Positions 49,141-60,531 of a DNA stretch of 64,000 bases are shown one piece after another; the stretch's first letter is position 1; every line of letters starts with the position of its first letter. The notes under the pieces are model-generated. The model was not told the DNA's origin. It saw only the letters and a list, made by a program, of their open reading frames with translations, and made no database searches. This DNA comes from Puccinellia tenuiflora (lineage: Eukaryota > Streptophyta > Magnoliopsida > Poales > Poaceae). A program made the position numbers and the translations under genes. Location: the NCBI GenBank assembly GCA_012064385.1, contig QRDG01000814.1, positions 62,001 through 126,000 on the forward strand, read 5' to 3'.

Positions 49141-49600
49141 CGATGAGTGAATTCGCTAGACTGCTTATCCATCTGAGTGAGCAACGGCTTTTATAGGCGG
49201 GAAATAGGAAAATTGGCGGGAAAACTTGGCGGGAACGAGGACACGAGAAAATGGCGGGAACGAGAAAAGGCTCGACATCTACGCGGGAGAAATATGCACG
49301 GGACATCTACGCGGGAGAAATGTGGAACTCCTTGTCGTCCTTGGCTATGCCGAGTACGGCCAGTCGTCCTCACCAACGACGACTACGTCCTCACCAACGC
49401 CTCCCATCGCCGGCGACGTAGGCATGCGTCTACTCGTCCTCACCAACGACGAGTGGTCCGTAGTTGGTCACGGCCACACCGACTAGTCCCTGTCGGTTTC
49501 GCTGAAACCGACTGGATACTATATTTGAAAAAAAAATTGCGTAATATTTCCATAATTAATTGATTTTCGTGTATTATTTAAAAAAAATCGCAGGCCGGCG

Positions 49601-50238
49601 CAGCAGGTAAAACCCTAGTCCCAAAAGGCAAAAACATGTTGCAGAGGAGGGAAACGAGGGAAGATCGTACGGGTCAACCATAGCCGAACCGACTCAGTGC
49701 ACGAACGCAGGAGCACGCACAACACTTGCCACTGTGTGGTGGAAAAGCAATTCCTAACCTTCTATCTCCTACATTTGAACTGGTTCAATACATAGTAACT
49801 GATGCATGCAACCTGACAACAAAAGCGCACCAACTTGTTGGTTCAGTTCAAAGGAATCAACATGCCAGATTGGCCCACATGTCATTAAGAGAATAATGGA
49901 AGGAGGAGTTGTCAGAAAACGGCATACATTTGCACGGGTAACATGCAAAGCGATTCTATACATAGGCAATTGGGCATCGATTCAAGTCTGATAACTTTTT
50001 TCGTTGAACCGAACAGACATTTTTTTGATAAAGAGCATATACTAATATCGAGGAGATACCAATTACTAATTTAGAACCGAACAGACATAGTGCATGGCCT
50101 AACTAATTTAGAAGGAGATCAATCTCAACTTGAGAGCTGGGACCTTACACATAGCTATTTGTTTGCGTCTAAATGAAAAGGCACCGGTCCTATCTTTTTA
50201 TCTGAAAAAATATGACGGTTGACCAAAGCAACTCTATG
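49601..50238. other. Intergenic DNA right of the MULE, no gene seen
   Basis: Only short unsupported frames. The first ~60 bases (minus strand) may continue the exon-like segment interrupted at 38294. The remainder has no recognisable content. Confidence 0.5.
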
Positions 50239-51297
50239 TCATGTTAATAGCCATACATTTCCGACAACCTCCCTCCACCCCTCTTTTTCTCTTATTGGAA
50301 TCGCTGTCCAAGAAACTTTCACCTGTAGTTCGCTGCAACCAATCTTGCAAACAAGCTGGTCCTCGTCATCAGAATGTCCTAAAGTGAGGACAAGGTCCTC
50401 AGCTTCATCGTCACCAACAAGTTGTAACACCAGTTTGTCACCCAGTGGAACAAGCACCACCCGACGAGCTAACACGACATAATGATCATTCTTTGTCATG
50501 TGAGCACATGTAGTTGCTTCGTTGTCATATAGAATGATACGAGTCTCAGTGTTTCCACTAGTCCAAGCGGCTACTCTGGTGAGATCAGAGGGTCCACTAA
50601 GAACGTTGATTGTAATGGAAGCTTCTAGGGGACGTGAAACATGTGCACATTCCAATTCCACCCTGCTCAGCCAGCTGGTTAGATCGATATTCATGGTTTC
50701 CCTGAGAGAACGGAGGCGACAAATGTTGAAATCTGTTAAACCTCTGCTGAAGTCTTTAATTTCACCTCCATCACACTTAATCTTTAAATTGATCTCAAAG
50801 TAAATAATATCTGCTGGAACAAGCCCTCGGTGTGGATCTATCAAAGTTAACGAATCATCCTGCACCCACAAAAGAGTTTAGGAAAATGATGAGAAGGATG
50901 TTCAAACATATATGTTGACCTCACGACAGTGGCGGAGCTAGACAACTCTGGGAGCCTGGGCAAAAACTACACACAGCGGCGGCGGCGTCTAGATTTTGCC
51001 CCATTAGCATCAAAACTGCACTGTGATTAGGCTAATTGCTAGCCTGGAGTTGCCGGACGAGCCCGGGCAGCCGCCCCGGGTCGCCGGGAGCTGGTTCCGC
51101 CAGTGCCTCATGAGAACACCATGAACATAGCCGGATCTAGCGACACGATGTTTCGAGCTAAATATATATTGTCTCAAATATTCTACCCAGAAGAAAACGT
51201 ACCGGTGAAGTGATGACTTGTGAATCATCGGCTTCACGTCTGAAGAGATAGACACATCTATAGTCGATCCTGTCCCGAGCAATAACGGTGCCAAACA
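50239..51297 (-). pseudogene. DUF6598 protein gene, cut by the CACTA element
   Basis: Two exons remain: 51297-51203 (5' part lost) and 50859-50239 (to the stop), joined in phase 0 by GT-AG. Sequence such as GTVIARDRIDYRCVYLFRRE, then DDSLTLIDPHRGLV and YFEINLKIKCDGGEIKDFS, matches the grass DUF6598 family as remembered; its function is unknown. The reading frame of the upstream exon runs straight into CACTA sequence at 51298, so the gene's 5' end should lie beyond the element, outside the window. The remaining exons have no internal stop. It is probably inactive because of the insertion, and a MITE sits in its intron. Confidence 0.75.
50927..51105. mobile_element. hAT-like MITE, 179 bp, in the DUF6598 intron
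   Basis: The ends are CAGTGGCGGAGC and, inverted, CCGCCAGTG. 8-bp flanking duplications CCTCACGA (50919-50926) and CCTCATGA (51106-51113) differ at one position. The size, TIR and 8-bp duplication fit a hAT-family MITE. The interior is non-coding. Confidence 0.65.
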
Positions 51298-51990
51298 CAC
51301 TACTGGAATAACCACTTTTGCCGTGTATGCGGAAGACTCGGCAAAGCCAAAAAAACCTCGGTAAACGTTGTACCGAGTGTTGCACTCGGCAGACAACACT
51401 CGGCAATAGTTCGGCCGGTAAACAAGGCTTTGCCGAGTGTCAAAACGCGGGAATGTCGGCAGACGTTTTGCTGACAGGATTGCTCCAACACTCGGCACAA
51501 AAAAGGACTTCACATCCGTCCACAGCCCAACGGCCGTCATGTCTGTGCCGAGTGTCTGCCGCCAACTCTCGGCAAAGCCGACGAACAGAAAAGCGTCCCG
51601 TGGGCCGTCCGTCAACCTCGGCATCTAATTTGTGCCGAGTGTCGCCCATTTTCTTATGTCGGCATATGCTTTTTTGCCGAGTGCCGCCACTCTCCGGCAA
51701 AAACTGTTTTCACCGACGGTGGCGTTTTGCCGAGTGCTGCACGTTTCCCTCATGTCGGCATATTCTACTTTGCCGAGTGTCGTCTCTCTCCGGCAAAAAA
51801 CAATTTTCACCGACGGATTCGTTTTGCCGAGTGCTTTTTGTTTACCCAATGTCGGCATATGATGTTTTGCCGAGTGCCGAGTGCCCGACACAGGTACCAA
51901 ATGGCTGCCTGGAGAGGGCCTTTGCCGAGTGCTTTGCTCGGCGTAAGCCCAAAATGCATATATGCCGAGTGCAACACTCGGCAAAGATTC
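51298..51990. repeat. CACTA subterminal repeats (TTTGCCGAGTG-type motif, both orientations)
   Basis: The motif TTTGCCGAGTG, or its complement CACTCGGCAAA, occurs at roughly 15 places. Such motifs are the TNPA binding sites that bring the two ends together. Their density falls sharply after 51990. Confidence 0.85.
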
Positions 51991-52259
51991 TGAAAAAAAC
52001 AAGATTTCAGTCTAAATTTTCCCACATCCCCTGCAATAAACATAATTTTGATACATTTTCAGTTTTCAACACTGGAGCATCACAGAGCCACATATGCTAA
52101 CACACAGGTTTCACACATATATATGTTAACACACAGTTTCACACATAGTTTTCAACACAGCATGCATCATTCACACATAGTTATACCACACAGTTTCACA
52201 CATAGCATCATTCAACACTGGAGCATCATTCAAACATGTTCAGAACCCACAAAAGAACA

Positions 52260-54890
52260 TGTCCAACGCCGAGTACATCAGTTCAGCATTGTGGAGGGCG
52301 ATTGGCTCTCTCCCGCTCCGGCTCCGGTTGCAGCTCCACCTCCGAGTGCGGTGTCTGGTCCAGAAGATAGATTTCCCTGTGAACATCCACGTTAGTTCAG
52401 TAAACAGAAACATGAAAGATTTAACCAAGTTAAAAAGAACTTACGAAGCTCAACGGAGCAAGAGGAGGTAAAGGGGGAAGCGACGGATCAGCGGGCATAG
52501 CATTAACCCTCTGTAAACCGAATGGGTTCAGATCAGTTAGTTTACATATGGATGAATTAATGGAATGAAAAAACTTGTGTTAAGCCAGAAAACAAACCGC
52601 CACGAGTGCCGCCAATAAATCCTGCTGGCTTGAGATTGTGCCTTGCATTGCCACCACTTGTGCCTGTGCCTCCTGCGCAGCCTTCTGACTTTCAGCAAGT
52701 TGAGCCTACGGTAAGTGACAGGCATTAATTTCATCAAATTTGCACCACTGGACATCTATACATGTCAATATATGAATGGAGAAAATGTATATACCTGCAA
52801 TGCCGCTATGGCAGCCACTCCTGGCTGTGGGCGGCGCTCAATAGCGGGCGATGAGCTGGTCCTGGTGGCACGGATCTCGGGAGAGATGGAACGTCTGATG
52901 TGTCAACGGAACATCAGCAATCAACAACCGGCCGTTCTTCCGGCCTTGTCCTGCCATCATAGCAATCTTAGCATCAAAAGGGGCGTGGACCGGATCAGAG
53001 TCGGGCCCGTACACCTCCCTGAACTTGGCACAGTACGCCTTCCACCTCATGCTGGATCCGTCATTGATCCATTGCTCATCGGGCGGCAAAGCCGGATCCA
53101 ACTCCTTTGGCCTCCGAGTCTCTCTAAATGCCTCCAAGTAAGAAATCTCCTGGCCCGTCTTTATTTTCTACAAATGAAAGCAAAAGGAAGAATTAAATAG
53201 TCACAGCTCATGTAGAACAAGAAAGAAAAATGTAAATTGGAGTGGTGAGGCAGAGGCTCAGGAGCTGGTGCCAAAATCACAATTTTCTTACCNCTTTCTC
53301 TGCCTGATACCGACGAGGGTGAGGTTGCCTTGACGGTGTACTCCTGAGCCTAGCTGGGCACCCGCGCCGCTGCCTCCTTGTGTTCTATCTTGAACGTGTC
53401 GGACACCCACCTTTCGACGATCGCCTTATAGCAAGGCAGCTTGTTGGCTAGCCACTGGGGAACCACCTGTTTAAATAAGAAGATGCATATGAGCTGAAGG
53501 ACCCTTGGGTCGTCTAGAGGATAACAAGAGGCAAATTATGTGGCTAGCTACCTTCAAGTATTGGGCTCTGGACATGTGTATGTCCCTGGCATCCTTCTTC
53601 TTCAGCCTCGTGTTCCTGTGTATGGCATAGAACTTGACCACACAGCCAACACGAGCCCTCATAGTGCATGTCATGGATAAGCTTCTTCGCCATCCGAGTC
53701 AGCACCTTCTCTGCCTTAGCCTCGTGACCCACGGCGCAAGTAAAATAATCCTACAATCATTAAGCATAGGACAATATGACCAAGAGTTCTTTTAATTGCA
53801 CAGAACAAATAAATAAAGGTAGCAATTCTTAGATCTCAGGTTTGTCAGCTAGATAAAAGCATAAAGCAATAGCATGCACATGAGTTCAAGCATAATGCCT
53901 TACTTCATAAAGGTAGCAATTTAGCACAATAATTCTGGAAAAAAAGACTCACCCAGAAATCCTTGATCACCCGAGTGCCAGCATGGTCGTACAGCCTACC
54001 TGCCTTGTCCTGGGTGTCCTTCACCAACTTGTAGTACTCCCAAGACCAAGCTGGCATCCGGGTTCCTTCAGGAGTATCGACTAAGCCAGGGTAATGCTTC
54101 TTGCAAAGAAGGCCAAGGATGCCGCTTATTGAGCGTGGTGGCGCAATTTCTCCCTGATACTTGAAGGCCCTACACAATGAAAATAGAAGTCAGTAAGTTT
54201 GTTGTTAAAATACATAAGGCGAGAAAAATACATATTGCGGAAAATTTGCAACAACCACTTACTTATCTCCCTCCACCTCAAGAACGATCCCTCTGTACTG
54301 ATATGGAGTGTCCGGTAGCCTCGCAGGTCCTCGCAGCCACACTTTCTGCCCGGCAGGAAGCACTTCCCCTCTGTCCGGTAGCGGGTGCGCATCCAGGTCC
54401 TCCTCACCCTCTGAGTCCTCCCTGCCATCCCCCTCCTGCATGTCATTTTGCTCCTCCATGTCACTTTCCCCCTCCCTCTCGTATAACCAGTCCTCCGACT
54501 CAGACTGCTCCTCCTCCACACCATGCTCAGGCTGTCCTCCTCGGAAGAAGAAGAAATATCGGGCAAAGGGCTCCGTGACGGAGGAGGAGCAGCCCGCTTA
54601 ACCTGCCGTGTCGCGCCTCCTGTGGGTCGCTGCTCCTCCTCGGAAGAAGAAGAAATATCGGGCAAAGGGCTCCGTGACGGAGGAGGAGCAGCCCGCTTAA
54701 CCTGCCGTGTCGCGCCTCCTGTGGGTCGCTGCTCCCTGCTGCTCTTCTTGCTCTTCTTCAACTGCTCATGCTGCCGCTTGCGTCCAATGATCTGCCGTTT
54801 CTCGCCTTCTTTCGTGTTGGCGTAAAGAACCCCAACTTGGGCAACTTTGGCCACCCTAGCGCCCCGCTTATCTTTGCCCTTTACCACCAT
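52260..54890 (-). pseudogene. TNPA-like (Transposase_24 type) gene of the CACTA element, frameshifted
   Basis: The minus-strand frames give, in order: a basic N-terminus (54890: MVVKGKDKRGARVAKVAQVG), then a Glu/Ser-rich part containing a 33-residue repeat, an acidic segment (54259-54519), and an RGIVLEVEGD end. After introns come segments like LCKKHYPGLVDTPEGTRMPAW (53905-54177), GHEAKAEKVLTRMAKKL (53544-53732) and RPKELDPALPPDEQWINDG (52838-53137). These match the plant CACTA second gene, which binds the subterminal motifs. A frameshift separates 54519 from the reading upstream, and another lies near 52930. One ambiguous base is at 53293. Exon borders are approximate. The gene is probably degraded. 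Confidence 0.6.
54536..54733. repeat. 99-bp tandem duplication inside the TNPA-like gene
   Basis: Two nearly identical 99-bp copies (starting 54536 and 54635). The period is a multiple of three, so the frame is kept and 33 residues (QRPTGGATRQVKRAAPPPSR, then a Ser/Glu-rich end) occur twice. It is a recent in-frame duplication. Confidence 0.9.
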
Positions 54891-55179
54891 GTCTTAGTCA
54901 CCTGTAAAGACAAAGAAAAGATAATTAGTACACGTGATAAAAATGAAGCATATCAAAAAACTAAGAGTAATTAATATACAACAATATGAAACTGCAACAA
55001 TATGAATTTGTGGATTAAGAAGCGATATTAATTAATACAAAACATGACAGGATTCCATAAGCACAATTAATACAAAACACAAATTGTCCGAACACAAATT
55101 TAACAAATACTAAAGTGGCATACAAATAGTTTCTACAAAATGCTTCTGCATTCACTGAGTACATAGTTGGGCACAATGC

Positions 55180-58100
55180 TCAGAAGCCATTGTCTACATC
55201 CCTGGGATCATAACTTGGACCAGCATCATCATCATCATCACTATCACGATTGTACCACCACTCTTCCATGTAGTTTGGAGGTGGACCGGTCGGCTCCTCA
55301 ACATCGGGTATCTTCAGACGTTCAAGTAGTTCCACGTCCTTCGAGTTAGAACCACCTGACTGTCGTCTTGCTCATTGTCGACTCCCATGTCATCATCGTC
55401 TTCTTCCATTTCCTCAATAGTCGGCAAGTTGATGTTGAATCCCCCTATGAGCCCATCTTCTTGATAAAACTCTCCTTCATATGTGTTGGGGTTTATGCGG
55501 TGGTGGTAATCGTCATCATTCGGGGTAGGTGGTTTAGTACGCGGTGGTACCATCATCACCACGTCCCAGCCTTGTAGACGTTTCATGGTTTTGCAAGGGT
55601 ACGGGAGATAGAAAACTTGGGTGGCCTGGTGTGCAAGGATATAGACATCATCTCCCGCGTAGACGGATGCTCGTTCAATTTCGACCAACCCTACTTCGGG
55701 TTTTCGTCTCACTCTTGTTGGATCGAACCAATGGCATTTGAATACGACAGGGTTCATCTTCTTCCCGAAATGGAAGTCGAGTTCATATATTTCCTCGACT
55801 CGTCCATAGTATTCAAGACCATCGGACCCTTTACATAAGACCCCACAATTTGTTGTCTTCCGGTTGGGCCGTTTCTCTTCGTGAGAGAGGGTATGGAAGC
55901 GATACCCATTTACATCGTAAGAATTTAAAGTCTTGACGGAATAGGTGAAGCCCTCGGCGATTTGTCTCAATTCGAGACTCATTCCAATGTCAGTTTTTGC
56001 CTACAAATTTAATGGGAGAAGTTTGGTGTGTTAGTACCATGTAAGATCAACTAGACATGTCTGGCACTAGAAACCATGTATGATAGAATATTACTTTTCT
56101 AGAGAACCACGGGATGAAACCGCCACCTTCTTCACCACCCTTCTTAAAAAGGATCGACTTTTCTTCGTCGGTAGGGTGTCTTCTATTTCTCCAGGTTTCA
56201 AGCTCAAATGATCTATGCACGTTAACAAGCAGAAGCGGAGTTAGACACCAACATGGGAATGGAAGTTTGCGAAACAATATATTGAGCACTTACTCAATGT
56301 AGGGCGCTACTTCCGGCATGTTCTTCAAGAGATACGACATGATAGTCGTCCACTCTTTATGTAATATTGACTTGGGCTTGTAGCCACTTGATCTGCCACC
56401 GACCCCTACGAAATGCTAAGTTGGGTAGATCTGCTGGGTTGATGACATTGTAACGAGGCACCGGATTATGACGAGTGGGCAGATTGTCATGATAGTATTT
56501 TGTGGTGAAGTTTGCCACCTCCTCGTTAAGGTGCGCCTCACATATAGATGCTTCAATGCGGCATTTATTCTTGCTTTTGTTTCGAAGATTCTTCTGTTCT
56601 CTCTCAGTTGAATACATCCAACGGTACTGCACAGGCCCCCCCAATCGTGCCTCGGACGGGAGATGCAAGAGCAAATGTTGCATAGGATTAAAGAAGCCAA
56701 GTGGAAAGATCGTCTCCAGGTCGCAGAGCAAACCAGGTGCCTCGGCCTCCAACTTTGCAACCACTTCTTTATCTAATTCTTTAGCACAAAGCTGGCGGAA
56801 GAAAAAGCTCAACTTCGCCAACACCAGCCAAATATCTTCTTCAACATAGCCTCGAATCATGACCGGCATCACCCGCTCAAGCCATACGTGGTAGTCATGA
56901 CTCTTGAGCCCTGTTATCCGCAGTGTAGTGAGATTCACTCCCCTCATTATATTAGCTGCGTACCCATCAGGGAAGAACAGGCAGTCCAAGACCCACTGGA
57001 GAATTTCTTTCCTCTGTGCCCTAGTCGGGCAGAAAGGGGCCTTTGGCTTCAACCACCCTCTTTTGACTTGCCAGGAGGGACCATGTTTAGCTTTTCCCTA
57101 TCACAGAGTTGCTCTTGATCAACTCTAGCCTTAACGTTATCCTTCGTCTTTTCAGTGTCCATAAGTGTGGACCAAAGGGCCTCAGCAATATTCTTTTCAG
57201 TGTGCATGACATCAATGTTATGTGGAAGAAGGAGATCCTCAAAGTAAGGGAGCTTCCACAAGCATGGAATGTGAGTCCACTGGTGTGTCTCTCCATATCC
57301 CACAAAGCCAGTCCCCTCAGCATTCGGCTCCAGACATTCTAACTCAGCCTTAATCTGGGAACCGGTCTTCAGAGGTGGTGGTGGAGCATCGACAACTACA
57401 CCTTTCAAGAACTTCTTTTTATCTCGCCTGTATTTATGACCAGGATCAAGGAACTTTTGATGTTGGTCAAAGAAAGAATACTTGCCACCCTTTTTCAGCC
57501 AAACAAATGTCATAGCCTGCATGCACACCGGGCAAGGCCACTTCCCATGCGTACACCAACCACAGAATATTGCACGTGCCGGTAGGTCATGCAGTGATGT
57601 GTAATACCAAACATACATATCAAAGTGCTTTTGTGTTACAACATCATATGTTCGTACCCCGGTGTTCCAGGCGAGGAGCAAATCATCCACGAGCGGCTCC
57701 ATGTACACACTCATATTCTTCCCTGGATATTCAGGCCCTGGAATTATCAGCGACAGGAACATGTTCTGTCGTTGCATGCAGACGCCCGGGGGTAGATTCA
57801 TTGGAATAACAAACATCGGCCAACAGCTGTATGTGGCAGCCGTCATACCATATGGGTTGAACCCATCAGTTGATAACGCAACTGCTACACTCGTGGGTTT
57901 GCCGGCTTTCTCTGGATGTTTGCTGACAAAGCTCTTCCATGCTTCACCATCAGATGGATGTATCAACTTCTCAGGACGGTACCTCTTCCCATCTAACGGC
58001 CATCTCATTTGTTTTGCAGATTCCTCGCTCATAAAAAGGCGTTGGATCCTTGGTATGAAAGGAAGATACCGAAGGATCTTTTTGGCGACTGTGAGCTGCC

Positions 58101-58876
58101 TCTTCTGACCATTACCTTCGTCCACCTCCAAATACCTAGATGACCCGCACTTCACACAGTATTTTGTTCCCTCGTGTTCTTTCCTAAATAACATGCAGCC
58201 CATTGGACAAGCATCTATTGGCTCGTATGACATCTTAAGTGAACTGAGGATTTTTTTTGACTCATACATGTTCTTTGGCAAAAGGTTGTACCAACGGCAG
58301 AAGGGTGGCAAACACGGTTAGAAATGCATCAAAGGCATTTATGCTCACATTATACTCGCACTTGACAGCCATTAGGCGAGCGATGGCATCAAGTTGAGTA
58401 ACCTTTGTATGCTCATGAAGGGGTTTCTGTGACGCAAACAAAGTATCATAGAACTCCTTCGTGCTGCGATCATCCTCCTCATGTGCCTCTCCCTCTCCGG
58501 TTGGATTTTCCGGTGCACGTGCATTCGCGAAGTCCTCTAACATGGCATCAACCCCGGTATCAAAAGCTATCGCTACATCATCGGTGCGTTGTCGCACCTT
58601 CTTCTTTCTCGGACGTACAGACTCAGACTCGCCATGGTACACCCAACGGTGATAATCTGGCATAAACCCATACTTGCCAAGATGTTCAGAAATGACCATC
58701 TTTTGTTTCTGAACCATGTTACGGCAACGACTACACGGGCACCAAACACCAGACGGCCCATTATCCCGAGAAAATGCTAGATCCAAGAACTGGTTGGTCT
58801 TTGAAACCCAATCTGATGTCATCTCACCCGCACTTGGTCTCCCACTGTACATCCACTCACGATCCTCCATATCCAC
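55180..58876 (-). pseudogene. TNP2-type transposase of the CACTA element, several frameshifts
   Basis: Domains in transcript order: transposase-associated zinc region (58876-58262: DREWMYSGRPSAGEMTSDW, then WCPCSRCRN), Transposase_21/TNP2 core (58311-57049: ACPMGCMLFRKEHEGTKYC, TDGFNPYGM, WCTHGKWPCPVC, HNIDVMHTEKN), DUF4218 (57052-56357: CPTRAQRKEILQWVL), a short exon near 56280-56095, and DUF4216 (55982-55314), with a D/E-rich tail ending at 55180. Frames break at about 58283, 57055 and 55330, each by one base. The enzyme cuts the element's ends. A functional copy would be about 1100 residues or more. The frameshifts suggest this copy is dead, unless they are assembly errors. Confidence 0.85.
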
Positions 58877-58987
58877 ACTGATTAATTACAATAATATTAT
58901 TAAACTAATTGTTTCAATTAATTAAAACAATATAGATTTTACGTGTTGCATGCACTCCTACATCTACTAGGAGGGGTCCTAATCCCA

Positions 58988-59196
58988 CTCGGGCATGTGT
59001 AGCTTGTGTTCATTTTCCATCTTCTACTCCTATTCGAGACAAATTTCGGCAGCACCTCCCCGCTGTTCTCCTAATACACGTCTCGACATCGGGTCGAGAG
59101 AATTGTGTATTCGGAGAACAACAGGGAGGCGCCACTGAAATCTGTCTCGAATAGGAGTAGAAGATGGAAAATGAACACAAACTACACATGCCCGAG
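58988..59196 (-). repeat. 209-bp inverted repeat (92-bp arms) upstream of the TNP2 start
   Basis: Arms 58988-59079 and 59105-59196 pair over 92 bases with nine mismatches; the loop is 25 bases (59080-59104). Seven of the nine mismatches would be G:U pairs in a minus-strand transcript, the sense strand of the transposase. It lies 112 bases before the transposase start codon, in the probable leader. It could fold as a long hairpin RNA. Confidence 0.9.
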
Positions 59197-59540
59197 CTGT
59201 CCAAAAACGTGGACAATTCGAAAGAGTCACGCGTTATAAAAATATAGCTCTTTGTATATGAATATATATACAAAGACATCTATCTTTATAACTGCAACCT
59301 TTCCGAACGGGAGACGCCTAGGGGTTACGCGACTAGATTGGTTATCTACAAAAAAAACTACATTGCAAGAGAGGAGATAGCTTTTTACCCTCGAAGCGTG
59401 ACCGGATAGGGGAAGCTAGCTCCTCCAAAACCCCTGCCCTACGAGAACGCCCGCATCATCAAACTCGATGCATATCCTGCTCAAATGAACACAAGCTCAA
59501 TCAATAATTAAGATCAGTAGTAGCAATTTCAACAATTTTA

Positions 59541-59790
59541 CTTACTAACCCTAGGAGGCTATAGGAACAACTACCAGTACCAATTTCCATCATTTTAACT
59601 AGTACTAACCCTAAAAGCAGCTTACTTACTAACCCTAGGAGGCTACAGGACCAAGTAGCAGTACCAATTTCAAGCATTTTAACTACTACTAACCCTAAAA
59701 GCAGCTTACTTACTAACCCTAGGAGGCTACAGGACCAAGTAGCAGTACCAATTTCAATCTTTTTAACTACTACTAACCCTAAAAGCAGCT
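59541..59790. repeat. 84-bp tandem repeat in the CACTA leader
   Basis: Units begin CTTACTAACCCTAGGAGGCT at 59541, 59625 and 59709 (about three copies). They contain CAGTACCAATTTC and CTAACCCTAAAAGCAG. They lie between the inverted repeat and the GC-rich transposase leader. Confidence 0.9.
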
Positions 59791-59829
59791 GAAAATTCAA
59801 CATTTTTTATTAACTGATAACCCTTAAGT

Positions 59830-60480
59830 GCTCACCTTGCGAATTGGCAGCTCGGGTTGGAGAAGGGGCAGGGGAGGAACTCGGGCGCGCTGGAGCAGGG
59901 GAGGAGAACTTGCTGCGACGGGAGCAGCTCACCGACGCGGCTTGAGCAGGGGAGGAGAGGCCGGGCTGGAGCAGGGGAGGCGCAGCAGGGGCACCGAGGC
60001 GCAGCAGGGGAGGAGGGGACGCGGCTTGAGCAGGGAGGAGGGGACGGGCTTGAACAGGGGAGGAGCTCCGACGGCGGAGGTGGACGGGGCTGGCGGAGGT
60101 GGACGGGGATGGCGGAGCAGCTCGGACGGCGGAGAGGTGGACGGGACCGAAGGCGGTGGTCGAGCAGAACCCTCGGCGTCGGCGGCAACGGTGGATGGCG
60201 GCGGAGATCTAGCTAGGGTTTCGGACGGCGGTGGGATTGGGGGAGGCCGGAGAGAAGGACGAGGGCATGGGGGCGGTGGAGAGGTAGACAGAGGCGGAGG
60301 AGACGGAGTGGATGCCGGCTGCGGCGACGGAGTTAGAGTGAGGAGGCGAGATGGGGAATTTTGTCGGCGTGGAGAGAAGTGCGCGGGCGGACAGAGGAAA
60401 AGAGAGGGAGATAGCGAAAAATTTCGGGAGGTCCCGCCAACTCATTGCCGTGCGGAAGCCTTTGCCGAGTGTCTGCACTC
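59830..60480 (-). other. GC-rich leader / promoter side of the CACTA transposase
   Basis: Purine-rich GGCGGNGG-type sequence on the plus strand (CCGCC on the minus) with no domain match; long frames here are low-complexity. ATAGCGAAAAATTTCGGG and a TTTGCCGAGTG-type motif at about 60461-60480 mark the outer side. It is probably the 5' untranslated exon of the transposase, read on the minus strand. Confidence 0.5.
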
Positions 60481-60531
60481 GGTAAAATTAAATTTTCAAC
60501 TTCTATTTCAATATTCCACCACAATATTATA

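Larger units (their letters stand above)
38306..49588 (+). mobile_element. Mutator-like element (MULE), 11.3 kb, with three genes
   Basis: Terminal inverted repeats of about 150 bp match: 38306-38457 and 49438-49588. The outer ends begin with an A/T-run and TAAATAATACACGAAAA. A perfect 12-bp direct repeat CGCAGGCCGGCG flanks the element (38294-38305 and 49589-49600), slightly longer than the usual 9-bp MULE duplication. Inside, left to right: transposase (39293-42089, plus), PMD gene (42357-48389, plus, interrupted by a retroelement), and an unknown gene (48658-49140, minus). The two terminal repeats are very similar, so the insertion is fairly young. Confidence 0.88.
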
